From Serratia fonticola (lineage in GTDB: Bacteria; Pseudomonadota; Gammaproteobacteria; Enterobacterales; Enterobacteriaceae), in contig NZ_CP011254.1 of the NCBI RefSeq assembly GCF_001006005.1, forward strand, positions 558,001-622,000: a DNA stretch of 64,000 nucleotides, read 5' to 3'. Below are positions 36,279 through 46,098 of the stretch, piece by piece. Position 1 is the stretch's first letter. Each line of letters starts with the position of its first letter. The notes beneath the pieces are model-generated. The model saw only the letters and a program-made list of their open reading frames with translations, was not told the origin of the DNA and searched no databases. Position numbers and translations under genes: made by a program.

Positions 36279-38040
36279 AGATTTTCACTCCAAATCGCAG
36301 GGCAATCCCTAGTCCTAACACGACCAGAAGGATGTTAATAAAAGAAAGCGCGGCGACAATGTCAATCGCCCCCGCCGCCCACAGGGAAACCAGCATGGAA
36401 CCTATGGTTTCCGTACCCGGAGACAGCAGATAGACCCCGGTGGAATATTCACGTTCGAAGATCAGGAACATCAGCAGCCAGGAACCAATCAGGCCGTAAC
36501 GGGAGAGCGGGATCGTCACATGGCGCGTGATCTGGCCACGAGAGGCGCCGGTGCTGCGTGCAGCCTCCTCCAACTCGGGAGCAACCTGCAACAGCGTCGA
36601 TGAGATCAGCCGCAGGCCATAAGCCATCCACACCACGGTATAAGCCAGCCAGACGCTGAAGATAGTGCTACGCAGGGAGCGTAGCCACACCACCAGGTTT
36701 TCACGCAACCATTCGGCGATCGGCAGCGCGGAGAGCCAACCGGCTTTTAGCGATTTATCCAGCCACATCGGCAGGAACAAGAACACCCACAGGAAGGCCA
36801 AGCCTGCCAGTAAGCCAGGCACCGCTCGCGGCACCAGTACGCTGTAATCCAGAAAACGGGTTACACCGTCAGGTTTACGGTGCATCGCAATGCCGATAAA
36901 CAGATAACACACCACCGCCAGCGCACCACCGAACACCCCGATCGCCATCGAGTTAACGATCGCCCGCAGCAAGTTAGGTTGCTGCCAGATGGTGCGGAAG
37001 GTGTTGAGCGATAGTTCATCCCAAATGGAAACCCCGACGCCCCAGTTGGAGATAAAGGCGCGCAGCACCACGCCCACCAGGGGGACACCGATGGTCACGG
37101 TAAGCCACAAAACCACCACGCCACCGGCAACCCAGCGCCATTTACCCAAGGGTAATGCACGGGCCTGTGAGGCTTTGCCCTTGACCGTGACAAAGCGGTT
37201 GGCGGTACGCATCAGACGCCGTTGCAGCATAACCAATGGAATGGTAATGCAGATCAACACCACCGCCACCGCCGCCATCAGGTGGTAAGACGGTGTACCC
37301 AGCTTGTTGGTCAGTTGATACAGGTAAGTCGCCAGCACCAGGTTGCCTTCCGGATCGCCCAGCACCAGCATCAGCCCAAACACTTCCAGCCCCAGGAAGA
37401 ACAGCAAGACGCTGGCGTATAGGATCGACGGGCGCACCATGGGCAAGCTGACGGCAGTCATCACCTGCAACGGAGAAGCCCCGGCGGTGCGGGCGGCCTC
37501 TTCGACATCCGAGCCGACGCTGCGCAGCGCCGATGAAATATAGAGATAAGCATGGGGAACGTGCGTCAGCCCGGCGATCACCACGATGCTGCCCATCGCA
37601 TAGATATTCCAGGGCACAAAACCCAGCAAGGATTCTGCCCACAGCGAGAAGAAACCGACCGGCCCGGCGGCCACCACGTAGCCAAAACCCAACACCATCG
37701 GCGAAACGAAGATCGGCACCAGGATCAGCGGTTCAATAAAGCGGCGGCCCGGCAGATCGGTTCTCACCATTAAAAACGCCAGTACGCCGCCCAACGGAAT
37801 GGAGATGACCACCAGACCAAACGCCAGAATAAACCCGCTTTTCAGCGCCTTGTAGAAATCGGGGTCGGTAAAGATAAAGCGGAAGGCCTCAAGGCTGAAC
37901 ACCTTGGAAGGCGAGAAAAACGGCGCGGAAAGGAAGCTTTGGATCACGATAAACGACAGTGGTACGTAGATAACCAGCGCGGTTATCAGCACCACCAAGC
38001 CGCGCGGCAGACTCTGCCACTTGTTGCGCAATGCTTTCAT
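36271..38040 (-). CDS. ABC importer permease, two fused membrane domains (FbpB type)
   Basis: 589-aa inner-membrane protein from the ATG at 38040 (MKALRNKWQSLPRGLVVLIT). It is made of two homologous permease halves of about six helices each. Each half has an EAA-type loop, EEAARTAGASPLQVMTAVSLPMVRP near residue 200 and EEAARSTGASRGQITRHVTIPLSRY near 500. Such fused permeases typify Fe3+ and phosphonate-class importers. It overlaps the ATPase gene and lies about 400 bp after the binding-protein gene. A 14-residue upstream extension in the open frame is unsupported. Confidence 0.9.
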   Translation of the reverse strand: MKALRNKWQSLPRGLVVLITALVIYVPLSFIVIQSFLSAPFFSPSKVFSLEAFRFIFTDPDFYKALKSGFILAFGLVVISIPLGGVLAFLMVRTDLPGRRFIEPLILVPIFVSPMVLGFGYVVAAGPVGFFSLWAESLLGFVPWNIYAMGSIVVIAGLTHVPHAYLYISSALRSVGSDVEEAARTAGASPLQVMTAVSLPMVRPSILYASVLLFFLGLEVFGLMLVLGDPEGNLVLATYLYQLTNKLGTPSYHLMAAVAVVLICITIPLVMLQRRLMRTANRFVTVKGKASQARALPLGKWRWVAGGVVVLWLTVTIGVPLVGVVLRAFISNWGVGVSIWDELSLNTFRTIWQQPNLLRAIVNSMAIGVFGGALAVVCYLFIGIAMHRKPDGVTRFLDYSVLVPRAVPGLLAGLAFLWVFLFLPMWLDKSLKAGWLSALPIAEWLRENLVVWLRSLRSTIFSVWLAYTVVWMAYGLRLISSTLLQVAPELEEAARSTGASRGQITRHVTIPLSRYGLIGSWLLMFLIFEREYSTGVYLLSPGTETIGSMLVSLWAAGAIDIVAALSFINILLVVLGLGIALRFGVKIYD

Positions 38041-38161
38041 AGACTGTCCCGATGGTGATATCCCCTGCATCCTGAGATGCACCGGGGTAGAGTTCCCTGT
38101 TTAAGCAATACAGGCTTCATGCTGAAGGAGAACGCCGCAGAGATTTTAGCTCTGTGCAGTT

Positions 38162-38403
38162 CCCCTCACCCTAACCCTCTCCCACAGGGAGAGGGGACTG
38201 ATTGTGCTACCTATTCACTTTAGTGCCTGGTCACTACACTCGTGCCACAGATGGGCTTCTGCGCCTGACTACAACACCGAGCTGGTTTCCTCTCCTTTTT
38301 GAGGAGAAGGACTAGATTTGCCCGTGCCACAGATGGGCTTCTGCCCCCACCCACAACACTGAACTGGCTCCCTCTCCCTGTGGGAGAGGGTTGGGGTGAG
38401 GGG
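38162..38403. repeat. Composite repeat cluster between permease and binding-protein genes
   Basis: Two copies of the CCTCACCC/CTCTCCC repeat in opposite orientation (38162-38196 and 38368-38403) bracket a direct repeat of about 45 bp. Each direct-repeat unit starts GTGCCACAGATGGGCTTCTG (38239 and 38324) and continues ACAACAC.GA.CTGG. The gap between permease and binding-protein genes (395 bp) is therefore almost all repeat. The terminal copies could pair into a long stem in the transcript. Confidence 0.75.
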
Positions 38404-38435
38404 CAACAATGATTAGCATGGCCCCAATTCCACCA

Positions 38436-39521
38436 TTACTTCGCGGCGGCGGTACGCCACTGTTTGATGTAGTCCAGGCGTTTGGCAGGTTCCAGATATT
38501 CCAGCAGGCTTTCGTCCACCGGGATCGGCTTCAACGCCTTGCCCAACATCTGCGTCATGCCATCGATGTCGTTCTTGCCTTCGATATCGTTGCGAATGGA
38601 GGGGATATCCGCCTTGTTGGCCAGAATGTTCTGCCCTTGCTCAGACAGCACGTAGTTCACCCACAGTTTGGCCGCATTGCTGTTGGCCGCTTCCTGGCTG
38701 ATAAAGGTCACGCGTGACAACACCAGCGTGTAGTCTTTGGGATATGAGATACCGAGTGAAGGGTCGGTTTTGGCCCGCGCCTCGGCATAGGACCCCAGGA
38801 TATTAAAGCCAATCAGGTTTTCGCCTGACGAGACCCTTTCCATCATGGTGCCGGTGGAAGACTGCACGGCCAACCCGCCCTTGGCGATATCAGCCAAGGT
38901 AGCGAAGTAGTTTGGATCGGCCTTGAAGTCTTGCACCGAGAGCATGAAGCCCAGGCCCGACTTCTCGATGTCATAGGTGGTGACTTTCTTTTTGAATTTA
39001 TCCGGCTGGCTGGCAATCAGTTTAGCCAGCGCAGCATGGGAATCAGGCACCTCACCCTGCGGGATCAGGCGCTTGTTGTAGATAAACACCACCGGCTCAT
39101 AAGTTGTGCCATAGGCCTTATCTTTCCACACGGCCCACTTAGGCAATTGCCCCTGCTCTGGCGAGGCATATTCCAGCGCATAGTCGGTGGCCAGCTTCAG
39201 CGCGGTATCCATGGAGGAACTCCACACCACGTCACCACTGGTGCCCCCAGCCGCCTGTTCGCTGATATAGCGGTTATACAGCTCGGTGCTGTTCATATCG
39301 TTGTATTCGACTTTGATACCAGGATACAGCGCTTCAAACCCCTGGATCAGTGGCCCCGCGGCTTTGGTATCCGTGGTGGAGTACACCACTACCTTGCCTT
39401 CTTTTTTCGCCGCATCGACAATCTTTTGATAATCGGCCGGGTAGCCTGCCGGGAACTGCGCGAAGGCCGGAGCAGAGATCAAGACGGCCGCCGCCATGGA
39501 TACGCCAATCTTCAAAAACAT
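38436..39521 (-). CDS. ABC importer periplasmic substrate-binding protein
   Basis: 361-aa periplasmic protein with a signal peptide (MFLKIGVSMAAAVLISAPAFA, cleaved before QFPAG). It is of the type-2 fold used for Fe3+, phosphonate and related anions (KEGKVVVYSTTDTKAAGPLIQGFEALYPGIKVEYNDMNSTELYNRY). The adjacent Tyr-Tyr pair that binds iron in FbpA is not seen: the matching region reads GFNILGSYAEARAK. It is first in the operon, followed by permease and ATPase. The substrate is unknown; an organophosphorus or other anion is as likely as iron. Confidence 0.88.
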   Translation of the reverse strand: MFLKIGVSMAAAVLISAPAFAQFPAGYPADYQKIVDAAKKEGKVVVYSTTDTKAAGPLIQGFEALYPGIKVEYNDMNSTELYNRYISEQAAGGTSGDVVWSSSMDTALKLATDYALEYASPEQGQLPKWAVWKDKAYGTTYEPVVFIYNKRLIPQGEVPDSHAALAKLIASQPDKFKKKVTTYDIEKSGLGFMLSVQDFKADPNYFATLADIAKGGLAVQSSTGTMMERVSSGENLIGFNILGSYAEARAKTDPSLGISYPKDYTLVLSRVTFISQEAANSNAAKLWVNYVLSEQGQNILANKADIPSIRNDIEGKNDIDGMTQMLGKALKPIPVDESLLEYLEPAKRLDYIKQWRTAAAK

Positions 39522-39732
39522 ATCATTAACTCCTGGTTACATTTATAAAACCAAAAATTAACATATAGCGAATAGCGGTGGTTAAGCAACGCCGTTAATT
39601 CGCCATGTTGCTGTTTTGTGATGGTGGGCGATTTTTGGACAGCAACAGCCATGATTATCCAATCATTAAGGATTTCTTAATGTTGCCTGGCTGTGGATGG
39701 AGAGAGGTTGGTTGGCGAGGAGTAAAAAATAA

Positions 39733-39750
39733 GGGGCGAATATTCGCCCC
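39733..39750 (-). terminator. tktA terminator
   Basis: GGGGCGAATATTCGCCCC forms an almost loop-free palindromic stem. On the minus strand it is followed by TTATTTTTT, 23 bp after the tktA stop codon. Confidence 0.8.
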
Positions 39751-39772
39751 TCGCACAGTTAAAGCTCAGTCG

Positions 39773-41767
39773 TTATTTCAACAGCGCGTTAGCCTTGGCT
39801 ACCACATTGTCGACGGTGAAGCCGAACTCTTTGAACAACAGCTCTGCCGGAGCAGACTCACCGAAGGTGGTCATGCCCACGATAGCGCCGTTCAGGCCAA
39901 CATACTTGTACCAGTAATCCGCGATACCCGCTTCCACTGCTACGCGAGCGGAAACTGCCGCTGGCAGCACAGATTCACGGTAGGCCGCATCCTGCTTGTC
40001 GAAGGCGTCGGTAGACGGCATGGATACCACGCGCACTTTACGCCCTTCGGCGGTCAGCTTGTCGGCAGCTTCAACGGTGATGCCCACTTCAGAACCGGTA
40101 GCAATCAGGATCACGTCCGGAGTACCTGCGCAGTCTTTCAGCACATAACCACCGCGATAAACGTTCGCCAATTGCTCGGCGGTACGTGGCTGCTGGGTCA
40201 GGTTCTGGCGGGAGAACACCAGCGTGGTCGGGCCATCATTGCGCTCGATGCCGTACTGCCAAGCGACAGCGGATTCCACTTGGTCACAAGGACGCCAGGT
40301 GCTCATGTTCGGAGTCACGCGCAGGCTGGCCAATTGCTCAACCGGCTGGTGCGTCGGGCCATCTTCGCCCAGACCGATAGAGTCGTGGGTGTAGACGAAC
40401 ACGTTGCGGATTTTCATCAGCGCAGCCATACGCACCGCGTTACGGGCGTATTCCACGAACATCAGGAAGGTTGCAGAGTACGGCAGGAAACCACCGTGCA
40501 GCGCGATACCGTTGGTGATGGCGGTCATGCCGAATTCGCGCACGCCGTAATGAATGTAGTTACCCGCCAGATCGTCACCCAGAGACTTGGAGCCGGACCA
40601 CATGGTCAGGTTACTTGGTGCCAGATCCGCAGAACCACCGAGGAATTCAGGCAGCAGTTTGCCGAAGGCTTCCAGTGAGTTCTGTGATGCCTTACGGCTG
40701 GCGATGTTGGCTGGGTTAGCCTGCAACTGCTCAACGAATTTCTTCGCTTCCGCTTTCCAGTTGGCTGGCAGTTCACCGCTGGTGCGGCGTTTGAACTCTG
40801 CGGCCAGTTCCGGGAAGGCTTTGGTGTAAGCGGCCAGTTTCTCGTTCCAGGCGGCTTCTTTAGCCTTACCAGCTTCTTTGGCATCCCACTGGGCATAAAT
40901 GTCCTGCGGGATTTCGAAGGCAGCGTATTTCCAGCCCAGAGCTTCACGGGTAGCCGCAACTTCGGCTGCGCCCAGTGGAGCACCGTGGGAATCATGGGTG
41001 CCCGCTTTATGTGGTGAACCGAAGCCAATCACGGTTTTGCACATCAGCAGGGAAGGTTTGTCGGTGACCTTATGGGCTTCTTCGATCGCGGCTTTGATAG
41101 AGTCGCTGTTGTGGCCGTCAACGCCACGCACCACGTGCCAGCCATAGGCTTCGAAACGCTTGGCGGTATCGTCGGTGAACCAGCCTTCTACGTGGCCGTC
41201 GATGGAGATACCGTTGTCATCATAGAACGCAGTCAGTTTGCCCAGCTTCATGGTACCAGCCAGGGAACAGACTTCGTGAGAGATGCCTTCCATCATGCAG
41301 CCATCGCCCATGAAGGCGTAGGTGTGGTGGTCAACAATGTCGTGGCCCGGGCGGTTGAACTGCGCGGCCAGCGTACGTTCGGCAATGGCGAAACCGATCG
41401 CGTTGGCGATCCCCTGGCCCAGCGGACCGGTGGTGGTTTCTACGCCTGGGGTATAACCATATTCTGGGTGACCCGGAGTTTTGGAATGCAGCTGGCGGAA
41501 GTTTTCCAGCTCGCTCATCGGCAGATCGTAGCCGGTGAGGTGCAACAGGCTGTAAATCAGCATTGAGCCATGGCCGTTAGACAACACGAAACGGTCGCGG
41601 TCAGCCCAGTGCGGGTTAGTCGGGTTGTGGTTCAGGTAGTCACGCCACAGGACTTCGGCGATATCTGCCATGCCCATAGGGGCACCCGGGTGGCCGGAAT
41701 TGGCTTTTTGTACGGCATCCATGCTAAGTGCGCGAATGGCGTTGGCAAGCTCTTTACGAGAGGACAT
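39773..41767 (-). CDS. tktA: Transketolase
   Basis: Thiamine-diphosphate enzyme of the non-oxidative pentose phosphate pathway. It is 664 aa, beginning [32 protein letters not shown]. The ThDP motif [32 protein letters not shown] is near residue 155, and [21 protein letters not shown] is in the pyrimidine domain. Length and sequence match E. coli TktA, and it is divergent from loiP as in E. coli. It supplies erythrose-4-phosphate to Epd. The opposing 357-aa frame at its 3' end is a coding shadow. Confidence 0.98.
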   Translation of the reverse strand: MSSRKELANAIRALSMDAVQKANSGHPGAPMGMADIAEVLWRDYLNHNPTNPHWADRDRFVLSNGHGSMLIYSLLHLTGYDLPMSELENFRQLHSKTPGHPEYGYTPGVETTTGPLGQGIANAIGFAIAERTLAAQFNRPGHDIVDHHTYAFMGDGCMMEGISHEVCSLAGTMKLGKLTAFYDDNGISIDGHVEGWFTDDTAKRFEAYGWHVVRGVDGHNSDSIKAAIEEAHKVTDKPSLLMCKTVIGFGSPHKAGTHDSHGAPLGAAEVAATREALGWKYAAFEIPQDIYAQWDAKEAGKAKEAAWNEKLAAYTKAFPELAAEFKRRTSGELPANWKAEAKKFVEQLQANPANIASRKASQNSLEAFGKLLPEFLGGSADLAPSNLTMWSGSKSLGDDLAGNYIHYGVREFGMTAITNGIALHGGFLPYSATFLMFVEYARNAVRMAALMKIRNVFVYTHDSIGLGEDGPTHQPVEQLASLRVTPNMSTWRPCDQVESAVAWQYGIERNDGPTTLVFSRQNLTQQPRTAEQLANVYRGGYVLKDCAGTPDVILIATGSEVGITVEAADKLTAEGRKVRVVSMPSTDAFDKQDAAYRESVLPAAVSARVAVEAGIADYWYKYVGLNGAIVGMTTFGESAPAELLFKEFGFTVDNVVAKANALLK

Positions 41768-41993
41768 GTTTTACTCCAGGTCGGATTAAAAAAGCGATCA
41801 AGATTTCTATTTTCTCAGACTCGGCATTGAAACAGCAATCCCTAATACCGAATGAGAGCGAGTTCATCACTAATGCGCACGTTCGGAACACATTTCGGAA
41901 TATAGCTATTTCGACCAAGCCTGCCGTACACTAGGCTATGCGCAGAATAATGGCAGCAGATCTCCCCCTTAACTATCACAGGACGATAGAACG

Positions 41994-42746
41994 ATGAAAA
42001 TCCGTACTTCTTTGATTGCACTGAGCATTACTGCTTTATTGAGCGGCTGTCAAAACCTTAATACCGATACCCTACTACAATCCGGCGCCCAGGCCTACCA
42101 GGCGGCGACGCTGAGCGATAGCGACGTCAAGGCACTCAGTGATAAATCCTGCGCAGAGATGGATAGCCAGGAGCAAATTGCGCCAGCAAGCAGCGACTAT
42201 ACCAAGCGCCTGAACAAGATTGCCGCAGCGTTGGGGGATAACATCAACGGTACCCCTGCAAACTACAAGGTTTACGTGACCAAAGACGTCAATGCCTGGG
42301 CGATGGCTAACGGCTGTATCCGCGTCTACAGCGGCCTGATGGACATGATGGATGATAACGAAGTCGAAGGCGTACTGGGCCATGAAATGGGCCACGTTGC
42401 GCTGGGCCACACTCGTAAAGCCATGCAGGTCGCTTATGGGACCGTGGCATTACGTACCGCAGCATCTTCAGCTGGCGGCGTAGCAGCCTCACTGTCTCAG
42501 TCGCAGTTGGCCGATCTGGGCGAAAAACTGGTCAATGCCCAGTTCTCACAAAAACAGGAAAGTGAAGCGGATGATTACTCGTTCGATCTGCTGAAAAAAC
42601 GCGGCATCAATCCTGCAGGCCTGGCCACCAGTTTCGATAAACTGGCGAAATTAGACGGTGGTCATGAAAGCAGCATGTTTGACAGCCACCCAACTTCCGA
42701 AGCCCGTGCCAAGCACATTCGCGATCGCATCGCCGCCGGTAAGTAA
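41994..42746 (+). CDS. loiP: Outer-membrane lipoprotein metalloprotease LoiP
   Basis: M48-family zinc protease tethered to the outer membrane (formerly YggG), active at low osmolarity in E. coli. It is 250 aa. The lipobox LLSGC places the acylated cysteine at residue 19. The zinc motif HEMGH is at 130-134, with the third ligand in QESEADDYSFDLL. It is divergent from tktA and ends at a strong hairpin. Confidence 0.95.
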   Translation: MKIRTSLIALSITALLSGCQNLNTDTLLQSGAQAYQAATLSDSDVKALSDKSCAEMDSQEQIAPASSDYTKRLNKIAAALGDNINGTPANYKVYVTKDVNAWAMANGCIRVYSGLMDMMDDNEVEGVLGHEMGHVALGHTRKAMQVAYGTVALRTAASSAGGVAASLSQSQLADLGEKLVNAQFSQKQESEADDYSFDLLKKRGINPAGLATSFDKLAKLDGGHESSMFDSHPTSEARAKHIRDRIAAGK

Positions 42747-42752
42747 CGCTAT

Positions 42753-42789
42753 GTTCCCTCTCTTGGGAGTACGTCTCTAGAGAGGGAAC
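42753..42789. terminator. Bidirectional terminator between loiP and the catabolic cluster
   Basis: GTTCCCTCTC and GAGAGGGAAC form a 10-bp perfect stem, 7 bp after the loiP stop and 12 bp before the end of the opposing ThDP gene. It serves both convergent units. Confidence 0.7.
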
Positions 42790-42800
42790 CGAGCAAGCAA

Positions 42801-44438
42801 TCAGTACAGCTTCTGCGGTGGGCCAGCGAAGGTCAACGGCCCAACGCTTTTCATATCAACCTCTACCACCGATGGCCCAGGGTAATTAATCGCCTCCGCC
42901 AGCACGCCACCAAACTGCGCGGCATCGCTCACTTTCCAGGCTTTCAGCCCCATCGCTTCCGCTACCTGGCAGAACGCCGGAGTATGCAGTTCGTTATAAT
43001 ACTGGCGTCCAGAGAAATACTTGTCCTGAATGCCACGCATCACGCCATAGCCGCCGTCGTTCATGATCAGCAAAGTGATATTGGCCTGTTCCTGCGCCAT
43101 GGTTGCCAGTTCCCCCAGGCCCAGCGCCAAACCGCCGTCCCCGACCAAGCCAACCACCTTACGCTGCGGGTTGGCAATGGCCGTGCCGATCGCCATCGGT
43201 AACCCCATGCCGATCGCCCCGGCCAGCGAGTGAATATTGCATAAAGGCGAGATGGCCCGGAACAGGCGGCTACCCCATACGCTGCCAGAAACGGTGATAT
43301 CACGTACCAGCAGGCCATCCTGCGGCAGCGCGGCGGCGATGGCATCGTTCAATTTGGCGTACTCACCAGACTGCTGGCGCAGCGCCGTTTCGGCCAACTC
43401 AACCGCACGGCCAATCTCGGCATCCCACTCGGCATTCACCTTCTCGCCGGGGGCCAGGCGTGCTGCCAGCGCACTCAGCAAGGCGGAACAGTCGCCATAA
43501 ACCTGCTCATCCGCCAGATAATTGCGGTTGGCCGCTGCCGGATCGATATCAATCTGTACCAACGGGCGAGGTAGTGGCAGTGACCAGGTACGAGTTTCGT
43601 TACTCCGCAGGCGGGAACCGGCCACCAGCGTCAAATCACACTGCGTCAGGATTGCCTCTACGCTTGGCGAGTTGTGGAAGGCCCGCAGGCTGCGCGGATG
43701 GCTATCCGGTAAAATCCCACGCCCATGGGTGCTGGAGATCACGACCACACCGGCATCCGCCAACTGTTTCACCGCCTCACGACAGGCCAGCGCACCACCA
43801 CCGACCCACAGCAATGGACGCTTGGCACGCTTCACCTGTTGGTAAAGACGTTCAACCGCAGCTTCGTCCGCAGCAGGCAGAGCAGGAGGCAGCACCACCT
43901 TCCCTACCAGGCTGGCGGGAACCAGGCTGTTCTGAATATCGATCGGGATCTCGACCGCCACCGGGCCACAAGGCACGGTCTGCGCATCCAGAATGGCGCG
44001 CTGGATCACCGCGACCGCCTGCTCCGGCGAGTTCACCCGATAAGCCTGTTTAGAACAGGCGCGCAGGAAGCCCAGTTGATCCTTGGTTTCATGGATAAAC
44101 CCGGCATCCGCATCCAGATAGGCTTTCTCTACCTGACCGGTGATATGCAACAGCGGCGTATTGGCATTCAGCGCTTCAATCATCGCACCGACGGCGTTAC
44201 CGGCTCCGGCTCCGGTACTGGTCAGCGCCACCCCCAAGCCAGAAAAGCGCCCGTGGGCATCGGCCATAGTTACAGCACCTGCCTCACCGCGCGCCGGAAC
44301 AAAACGGATCGCGCCACGCTGCCCAACGGCATCGGCAATCGGCAGATTATGGATCGAGATGATGCCGTACATTGCCGCCACCTCGTACTGTTCCAACGTT
44401 CGGGCTATCGCCTCACCAACCGTAATTTTTTCGCTCAT
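42801..44438 (-). CDS. Thiamine-diphosphate-dependent decarboxylase/acetolactate synthase-like enzyme
   Basis: 545-aa ThDP enzyme from the ATG at 44438, with an AAGG site upstream. The pyrimidine domain carries the catalytic glutamate at about residue 52 (PARGEAGAVTMADAHGR). The central domain reads RPLLWVGGGALACREAVKQL, and the ThDP/Mg motif is GDGGLALGLGELATM..NDGGYG near residue 425. It resembles acetolactate synthase and benzoylformate decarboxylase. In this cluster a 2-oxo acid decarboxylase yielding an aldehyde for the adjacent dehydrogenase is the most sensible role. It is the last gene of the cluster, separated from it by a 174-bp repeat-bearing gap. Confidence 0.85.
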   Translation of the reverse strand: MSEKITVGEAIARTLEQYEVAAMYGIISIHNLPIADAVGQRGAIRFVPARGEAGAVTMADAHGRFSGLGVALTSTGAGAGNAVGAMIEALNANTPLLHITGQVEKAYLDADAGFIHETKDQLGFLRACSKQAYRVNSPEQAVAVIQRAILDAQTVPCGPVAVEIPIDIQNSLVPASLVGKVVLPPALPAADEAAVERLYQQVKRAKRPLLWVGGGALACREAVKQLADAGVVVISSTHGRGILPDSHPRSLRAFHNSPSVEAILTQCDLTLVAGSRLRSNETRTWSLPLPRPLVQIDIDPAAANRNYLADEQVYGDCSALLSALAARLAPGEKVNAEWDAEIGRAVELAETALRQQSGEYAKLNDAIAAALPQDGLLVRDITVSGSVWGSRLFRAISPLCNIHSLAGAIGMGLPMAIGTAIANPQRKVVGLVGDGGLALGLGELATMAQEQANITLLIMNDGGYGVMRGIQDKYFSGRQYYNELHTPAFCQVAEAMGLKAWKVSDAAQFGGVLAEAINYPGPSVVEVDMKSVGPLTFAGPPQKLY

Positions 44439-44462
44439 CGTCTGCCTTCTTATTGTCTTCAA

Positions 44463-44590
44463 TCTTTACCCGTCGTCTTTCAAGCTGTAGCGTTGTTATC
44501 TGCACTCGCTCACCCCAGTCACTTACTAAAAGTAAGCTCCTGGGGATGAACGAGCTGGTCGCCTAGCTACAACTTGAAATCCATAGGGTA
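44463..44590. repeat. About 130-bp imperfect palindromic repeat
   Basis: Outer arms CTTTACCCGTCGTCTTTCAA and GCTGTAGC pair imperfectly with GCTACAACTTGAAATCC and ATAGGGTAAAC. Inner arms are CTCACCCCAG..CTTACT and AGTAAG..CTGGGGATGA. It lies between the aldehyde dehydrogenase and ThDP genes. A partial copy is at 23472-23520. Confidence 0.65.
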
Positions 44591-44612
44591 AACAGGGAGT
44601 TCTAACCGCGAG

Positions 44613-46082
44613 TTAATTACTCCAACAGTTAGGTTGGTTGTTAAGGGAGAGATACAAACTCTTTTGCTGCATATAGGCCTGGATGCCATGCAGGCCCTTT
44701 TCGCGCCCCAGGCCGCTTTGTTTAAAGCCACCAAACGGTGTGGAAATCGAGAATGTCTTGTAGGTATTGATCCAGACGGTGCCGGTTTCCAGCTGTTCCG
44801 CCAGCGCCATCGAGCGGGCAAAATCACGGCTCCAGATCCCGGCAGCCAGGCCATAGATCGAGTCATTGGCCTGTTCGATCAGCTGCTGTTCATCATCAAA
44901 CGGCAACACCACCAGCACCGGGCCAAAGATCTCTTCCTGGCAAGTGCGGGCACTGTTGCTCAACCCTTCAATAATGGTCGGCAGGTAATAGCTACCCTGA
45001 GCCAACTGCGGATCGGCAGGGGCTTCACCGCCAATGAGCACCCGGCCCCCTTCCTGCTGAGCCAAGGCCACGTAGTCCGCCACGCTCTGGCGATGCTTGT
45101 GGCTGATCAGTGGGCCGAGGTGAACACCGGCTTGCAGCGGGTTACCAATACGCAGCCCGGCGGTCAGCTCGCATAAACGGGCCAACAGCGGCTGATACAG
45201 CGAACGGTGCACAAACAGCCGTGAACCGGCGATACATGCCTGCCCGGCAGAGCTGAAAATGCCGTAGCAGATACCACGAGCAGCCTGTTCCAGATCCGCA
45301 TCTTCCAGCACGATGGTGGGCGACTTGCCCCCCAACTCTAACGAGGTAGGGATCAGTTTTTCTGCGGCAATATGCGCCAAATGACGGCCCGTGGAAGTCC
45401 CGCCGGTGAAGGAGATCTTTTTCACCAACGGATGGCGAGCCAAGGCTTCACCAATCACCGAGCCCTTGCCCGGCAATACGCTGAGCAATCCGGCAGGCAA
45501 GCCTGCCTGTTCAAACAGTTCAGCCAGCTTCAGCGCCATTAACGGCGTGGCTTCTGCCGGTTTCAGTACCACCGCATTCCCTGCCGCCAGCGCCGGAGCC
45601 ACCTTCTGCATTTCACTGGCAATCGGTGAGTTCCACGGCGTGATCGCCGCTATCACGCCCAGCGGCTGATACTGGCTCAGCGTCATCGCGTCACGGTTAC
45701 GCTGGGTGGGAAGCTCTCCCTCCAGCACCTCACAGGCAGCAGCAAAATAACGAGCCGTAGCCGCCGCACTCATCACCAGACCGCGGGTCTCCGCCAGCGG
45801 TTTGCCATTGTCACGGGTTTGCAGCTGCGCCAGGGCTTCCACTTGTTCAGTAATCAAATCGCTGACGCGATGCAGGATCGCCGCGCGCTGATGCGGCACC
45901 AGTCCACGCCAGCTCGGATCGCGCCAGGCTTTTTCTGCCGCCGCAACGGCCTCATTCACATCCTCGACGTTGGCCGCTCGCAGGCGAGCATTCACGCTGC
46001 CATCAGCCGGGAAAACCGAACTCATCTCTTCGCCGCGCCCTTCGCACCAGCGGCCGGCAAGAAAAATCTTTAACGTTTCCAT
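44613..46082 (-). CDS. NAD(P)-dependent aldehyde dehydrogenase
   Basis: 489-aa ALDH-superfamily enzyme from the ATG at 46082 (METLKIFLAGRWCEGRG), with AGGAG 6 nt upstream. The catalytic Cys is at 283 in GQACIAGSRLF, the general-base Glu at 249 in ELGGKSPT, Asn151 in TPWNSP, and the cofactor loop GGTSTG at 227-232. It is closest by eye to betaine/aromatic aldehyde dehydrogenases. It probably oxidises the aldehyde formed by the neighbouring ThDP enzyme. It lies 16 bp after the aspartate-dehydrogenase-like gene in the same operon. Confidence 0.9.
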   Translation of the reverse strand: METLKIFLAGRWCEGRGEEMSSVFPADGSVNARLRAANVEDVNEAVAAAEKAWRDPSWRGLVPHQRAAILHRVSDLITEQVEALAQLQTRDNGKPLAETRGLVMSAAATARYFAAACEVLEGELPTQRNRDAMTLSQYQPLGVIAAITPWNSPIASEMQKVAPALAAGNAVVLKPAEATPLMALKLAELFEQAGLPAGLLSVLPGKGSVIGEALARHPLVKKISFTGGTSTGRHLAHIAAEKLIPTSLELGGKSPTIVLEDADLEQAARGICYGIFSSAGQACIAGSRLFVHRSLYQPLLARLCELTAGLRIGNPLQAGVHLGPLISHKHRQSVADYVALAQQEGGRVLIGGEAPADPQLAQGSYYLPTIIEGLSNSARTCQEEIFGPVLVVLPFDDEQQLIEQANDSIYGLAAGIWSRDFARSMALAEQLETGTVWINTYKTFSISTPFGGFKQSGLGREKGLHGIQAYMQQKSLYLSLNNQPNCWSN

Positions 46083-46098
46083 GCTTTGCTCCTGCCAT

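Noticed and set aside
38436..39521. Naming the ABC binding protein as iron-binding FbpA/AfuA
   Set aside because: The expected adjacent tyrosines are absent, so the substrate was left open.
39605..40678. 357-codon plus-strand frame opposite the 3' end of tktA
   Set aside because: It mirrors highly conserved transketolase codons and runs through the tktA terminator. The translation resembles no family.
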